This document shows positions 6,988-7,983 of a stretch of DNA of 7,983 bases, piece by piece; the stretch's first letter is position 1; the number at the start of each line of letters is the position of its first letter. The DNA lies in NCBI GenBank assembly GCA_943331415.1, contig CALQLM010000031.1:1-7983 (forward strand). The letters are read 5' to 3'. The notes under the pieces are model-generated. The model was not told the origin of the DNA, made no database searches, and was given only the letters and a program-made list of their open reading frames with translations. The translations under genes were made by a program, and so were the position numbers. The stretch is from Bifidobacterium breve. GTDB lineage: Bacteria > Actinomycetota > Actinomycetes > Mycobacteriales > Mycobacteriaceae.

Positions 6988-7587
6988 TCACTGCCAGGGT
7001 TGGTCCCAGCTGCGTCCGAATGCGATCTCATCGAGAGGCAACCGGTGGCGTGGCAGTGCGTCCCGTTCGGCGATCTCTGCACTTGATTGGCTGTAGTCGC
7101 CAAGAGAGCCGACTGCGATCACCATCAGCGGCAGCACCCGTGGCGGGATGTCGAATGCCGCACGGGAACCGTCGACGTCGAAACCTGCCATCGGGTGGCA
7201 GATCAACCCGCGTGAGACCGCCTCGATGCTCAGAGAGGCCGCAGCAGCGCCCGCATCCACACCGGCGTAAAGCGCGGTCTTCTCGTCCTCACCTTCATCG
7301 GCGCACACCAGAATGAGCGCCCCGGCAGTCTTGGCGTAGGCGTTTCCCCGTCTCAGTAGGCCGGCGATTGCGGCAAAGGTACCGTCGCCGCGGAGCCCGA
7401 CGACGAACCGGACAGGCTGGCGCCCACCCCAGGTCGCGGCCCACCGCGCCGCCTCCAGGAGTGCGGTGACCTGCTCGACCGTCAGCACCGCCTGGGCATC
7501 GAATGCCCGCGGGCTCCACCGGTCGGCGATCGGTGGGTGGATCGGCACCCGGGTCACGGCGCGTCGGTCATTGGGTTGCTCGGACAT
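6988..7587 (-). CDS. Nitroreductase-family protein
   Basis: The 199-residue protein starts at the ATG at 7587. The frame extends 30 codons further upstream, but that part has no family resemblance and would run through the promoter region. The N-terminus, with PPIADRWSPRAFD (residues 18-30), matches the R-x-S-x-R-x-F signature of FMN-dependent nitroreductases. It is followed by LLEAARWAATWGGRQPVRFVVG (about 43-64), where the usual N-x-Q-P-W phosphate and flavin contact appears as G-R-Q-P-V. Residues 115-140 (YAGVDAGAAAASLSIEAVSRGLICHPMAGFD) correspond to the family's helix and G-L-x-x-H-x-M-x-G-F motif. The expected chemistry is NAD(P)H- and flavin-dependent reduction of nitro, quinone or related compounds; the substrate is unknown. 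No ribosome site precedes the ATG, but TAACCT lies seven bases upstream, which suggests a leaderless mRNA. I do not recall this gene between ask and leuA in M. tuberculosis, so it may be a lineage-specific insertion. Confidence 0.85.
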   Translation of the reverse strand: MSEQPNDRRAVTRVPIHPPIADRWSPRAFDAQAVLTVEQVTALLEAARWAATWGGRQPVRFVVGLRGDGTFAAIAGLLRRGNAYAKTAGALILVCADEGEDEKTALYAGVDAGAAAASLSIEAVSRGLICHPMAGFDVDGSRAAFDIPPRVLPLMVIAVGSLGDYSQSSAEIAERDALPRHRLPLDEIAFGRSWDQPWQ

Positions 7588-7594
7588 CGCAGGC

Positions 7595-7600
7595 AGGTTA
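7595..7600 (-). promoter_or_regulatory. Candidate -10 element for the nitroreductase gene
   Basis: TAACCT on the minus strand fits TANNNT and is separated from the ATG at 7587 by seven bases. With no Shine-Dalgarno sequence before that ATG, transcription starting at or next to it would give a leaderless mRNA. Confidence 0.4.
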
Positions 7601-7641
7601 CCCGTGTTCCGGGGAGGAAAAATCGGCTCCGCCCAACCCTT

Positions 7642-7647
7642 TATCCT
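7642..7647 (+). promoter_or_regulatory. Candidate -10 element for ask
   Basis: TATCCT on the plus strand fits TANNNT and lies in the 108-bp gap between the divergent nitroreductase and ask genes. Transcription would start near 7654, leaving a leader of about 40 bases that contains the AAAGGG ribosome site. No -35 consensus is seen. Confidence 0.35.
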
Positions 7648-7695
7648 TAGAGCAACCCGTCGTTTATGAATCCCCAAGCCTGGAAAGGGCGAACA

Positions 7696-7983
7696 GTGGC
7701 GATCGTCGTGCAGAAGTACGGCGGATCTTCGGTGGCAGACGCCGAACGCATCCGCCGTGTCGCTGAGCGCATCGTCGAGACCAAACGTCGGGGCAACGAT
7801 GTTGTGGTGGTCGTCTCTGCGATGGGGGATACCACCGACGATCTCCTCGACCTCGCCCGCCAGGTGTGCCCGACCCCACCGCCGCGCGAACTCGACATGC
7901 TGTTGACCGCCGGCGAACGGATCTCCAACGCGCTGGTGGCCATGGCCATCGAGTCTTTCGGGGCCCAGGCCCGATCGTTCACC
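7696..7983 (+). CDS. ask: Aspartokinase, 5' part
   Basis: Aspartokinase phosphorylates L-aspartate with ATP, opening the pathway to lysine, meso-diaminopimelate, methionine, threonine and isoleucine in the cytoplasm. Only the first 96 codons are in the window. The frame begins at the GTG at 7696, with GGAAAGG about eight bases upstream, and is open to the right edge. The start [15 protein letters not shown] carries the K-Y-G-G-S-S signature that binds substrate, followed by [19 protein letters not shown] (residues 36-54) and the [19 protein letters not shown] segment (69-87), which are near-invariant in mycobacterial Ask. The ACT regulatory domains and the family's internal beta-subunit start lie beyond the edge. 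It is divergent from the nitroreductase gene. In M. tuberculosis the next gene is asd, but that region is not visible here. Confidence 0.95.
   Translation, partial: MAIVVQKYGGSSVADAERIRRVAERIVETKRRGNDVVVVVSAMGDTTDDLLDLARQVCPTPPPRELDMLLTAGERISNALVAMAIESFGAQARSFT

Noticed and set aside
6762..7103. 113-codon minus-strand frame between the nitroreductase gene and leuA
   Set aside because: It overlaps the end of the nitroreductase gene in another frame and runs through the leuA leader structures; no motif and no credible start.

Overview
The window is high-GC actinobacterial chromosome, almost certainly from a Mycobacterium or Mycolicibacterium species. The right-hand two thirds keeps the gene order ask - leuA - dnaQ - murT - gatD, the same set and relative orientation as M. 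tuberculosis Rv3709c-Rv3713. The LeuA protein is close to the tuberculosis enzyme along most of its length. Several genes use GTG starts, and several -10-like TANNNT elements lie close to start codons, as is usual in mycobacteria. I saw no mobile element, CRISPR array, tRNA or rRNA, and no gene-free stretch longer than about 230 bases.

Layout. At 1-784 (+) is the 3' part of a DUF1254/DUF1214 protein. Convergent with it at 809-1696 (-) is an alanine-rich, probably exported mycobacterial protein of unknown function, whose promoter region carries a perfect 7-2-7 inverted repeat. At 1795-3778 (-) lies the murT-gatD operon (8-bp overlap), which amidates D-Glu of the peptidoglycan stem peptide. A 17-bp tandem repeat sits in the divergent gap before dnaQ (3923-4912, +), a DEDDh exonuclease with a BRCT-like C-terminus. 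Convergent with dnaQ, four bases away, is leuA (4917-6758, -), the first enzyme of leucine synthesis. Upstream of leuA are a leucine-rich leader peptide and two crossing RNA stems that can form a pseudoknot. Next comes a nitroreductase-like gene (6988-7587, -), and divergent from it is the 5' end of ask, aspartokinase (7696-7983, +).

The genes are conserved amino-acid and cell-wall housekeeping loci. Aspartokinase feeds the aspartate family, including meso-diaminopimelate for peptidoglycan. MurT/GatD modifies the peptidoglycan precursor. LeuA is controlled by leucine. The two flank genes (DUF1254 and the Ala-rich protein) and the nitroreductase look like lineage-specific insertions around this core.

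The observations most worth a second look are non-coding: the leuA leader pseudoknot with its VLLL peptide, the 17-bp repeats between murT and dnaQ, and the operator-like palindrome at 1722-1737. Among the proteins, MurT has lost three of the four cysteines expected in the zinc-ribbon insert, and LeuA lacks the 19-residue repeats of the tuberculosis enzyme.
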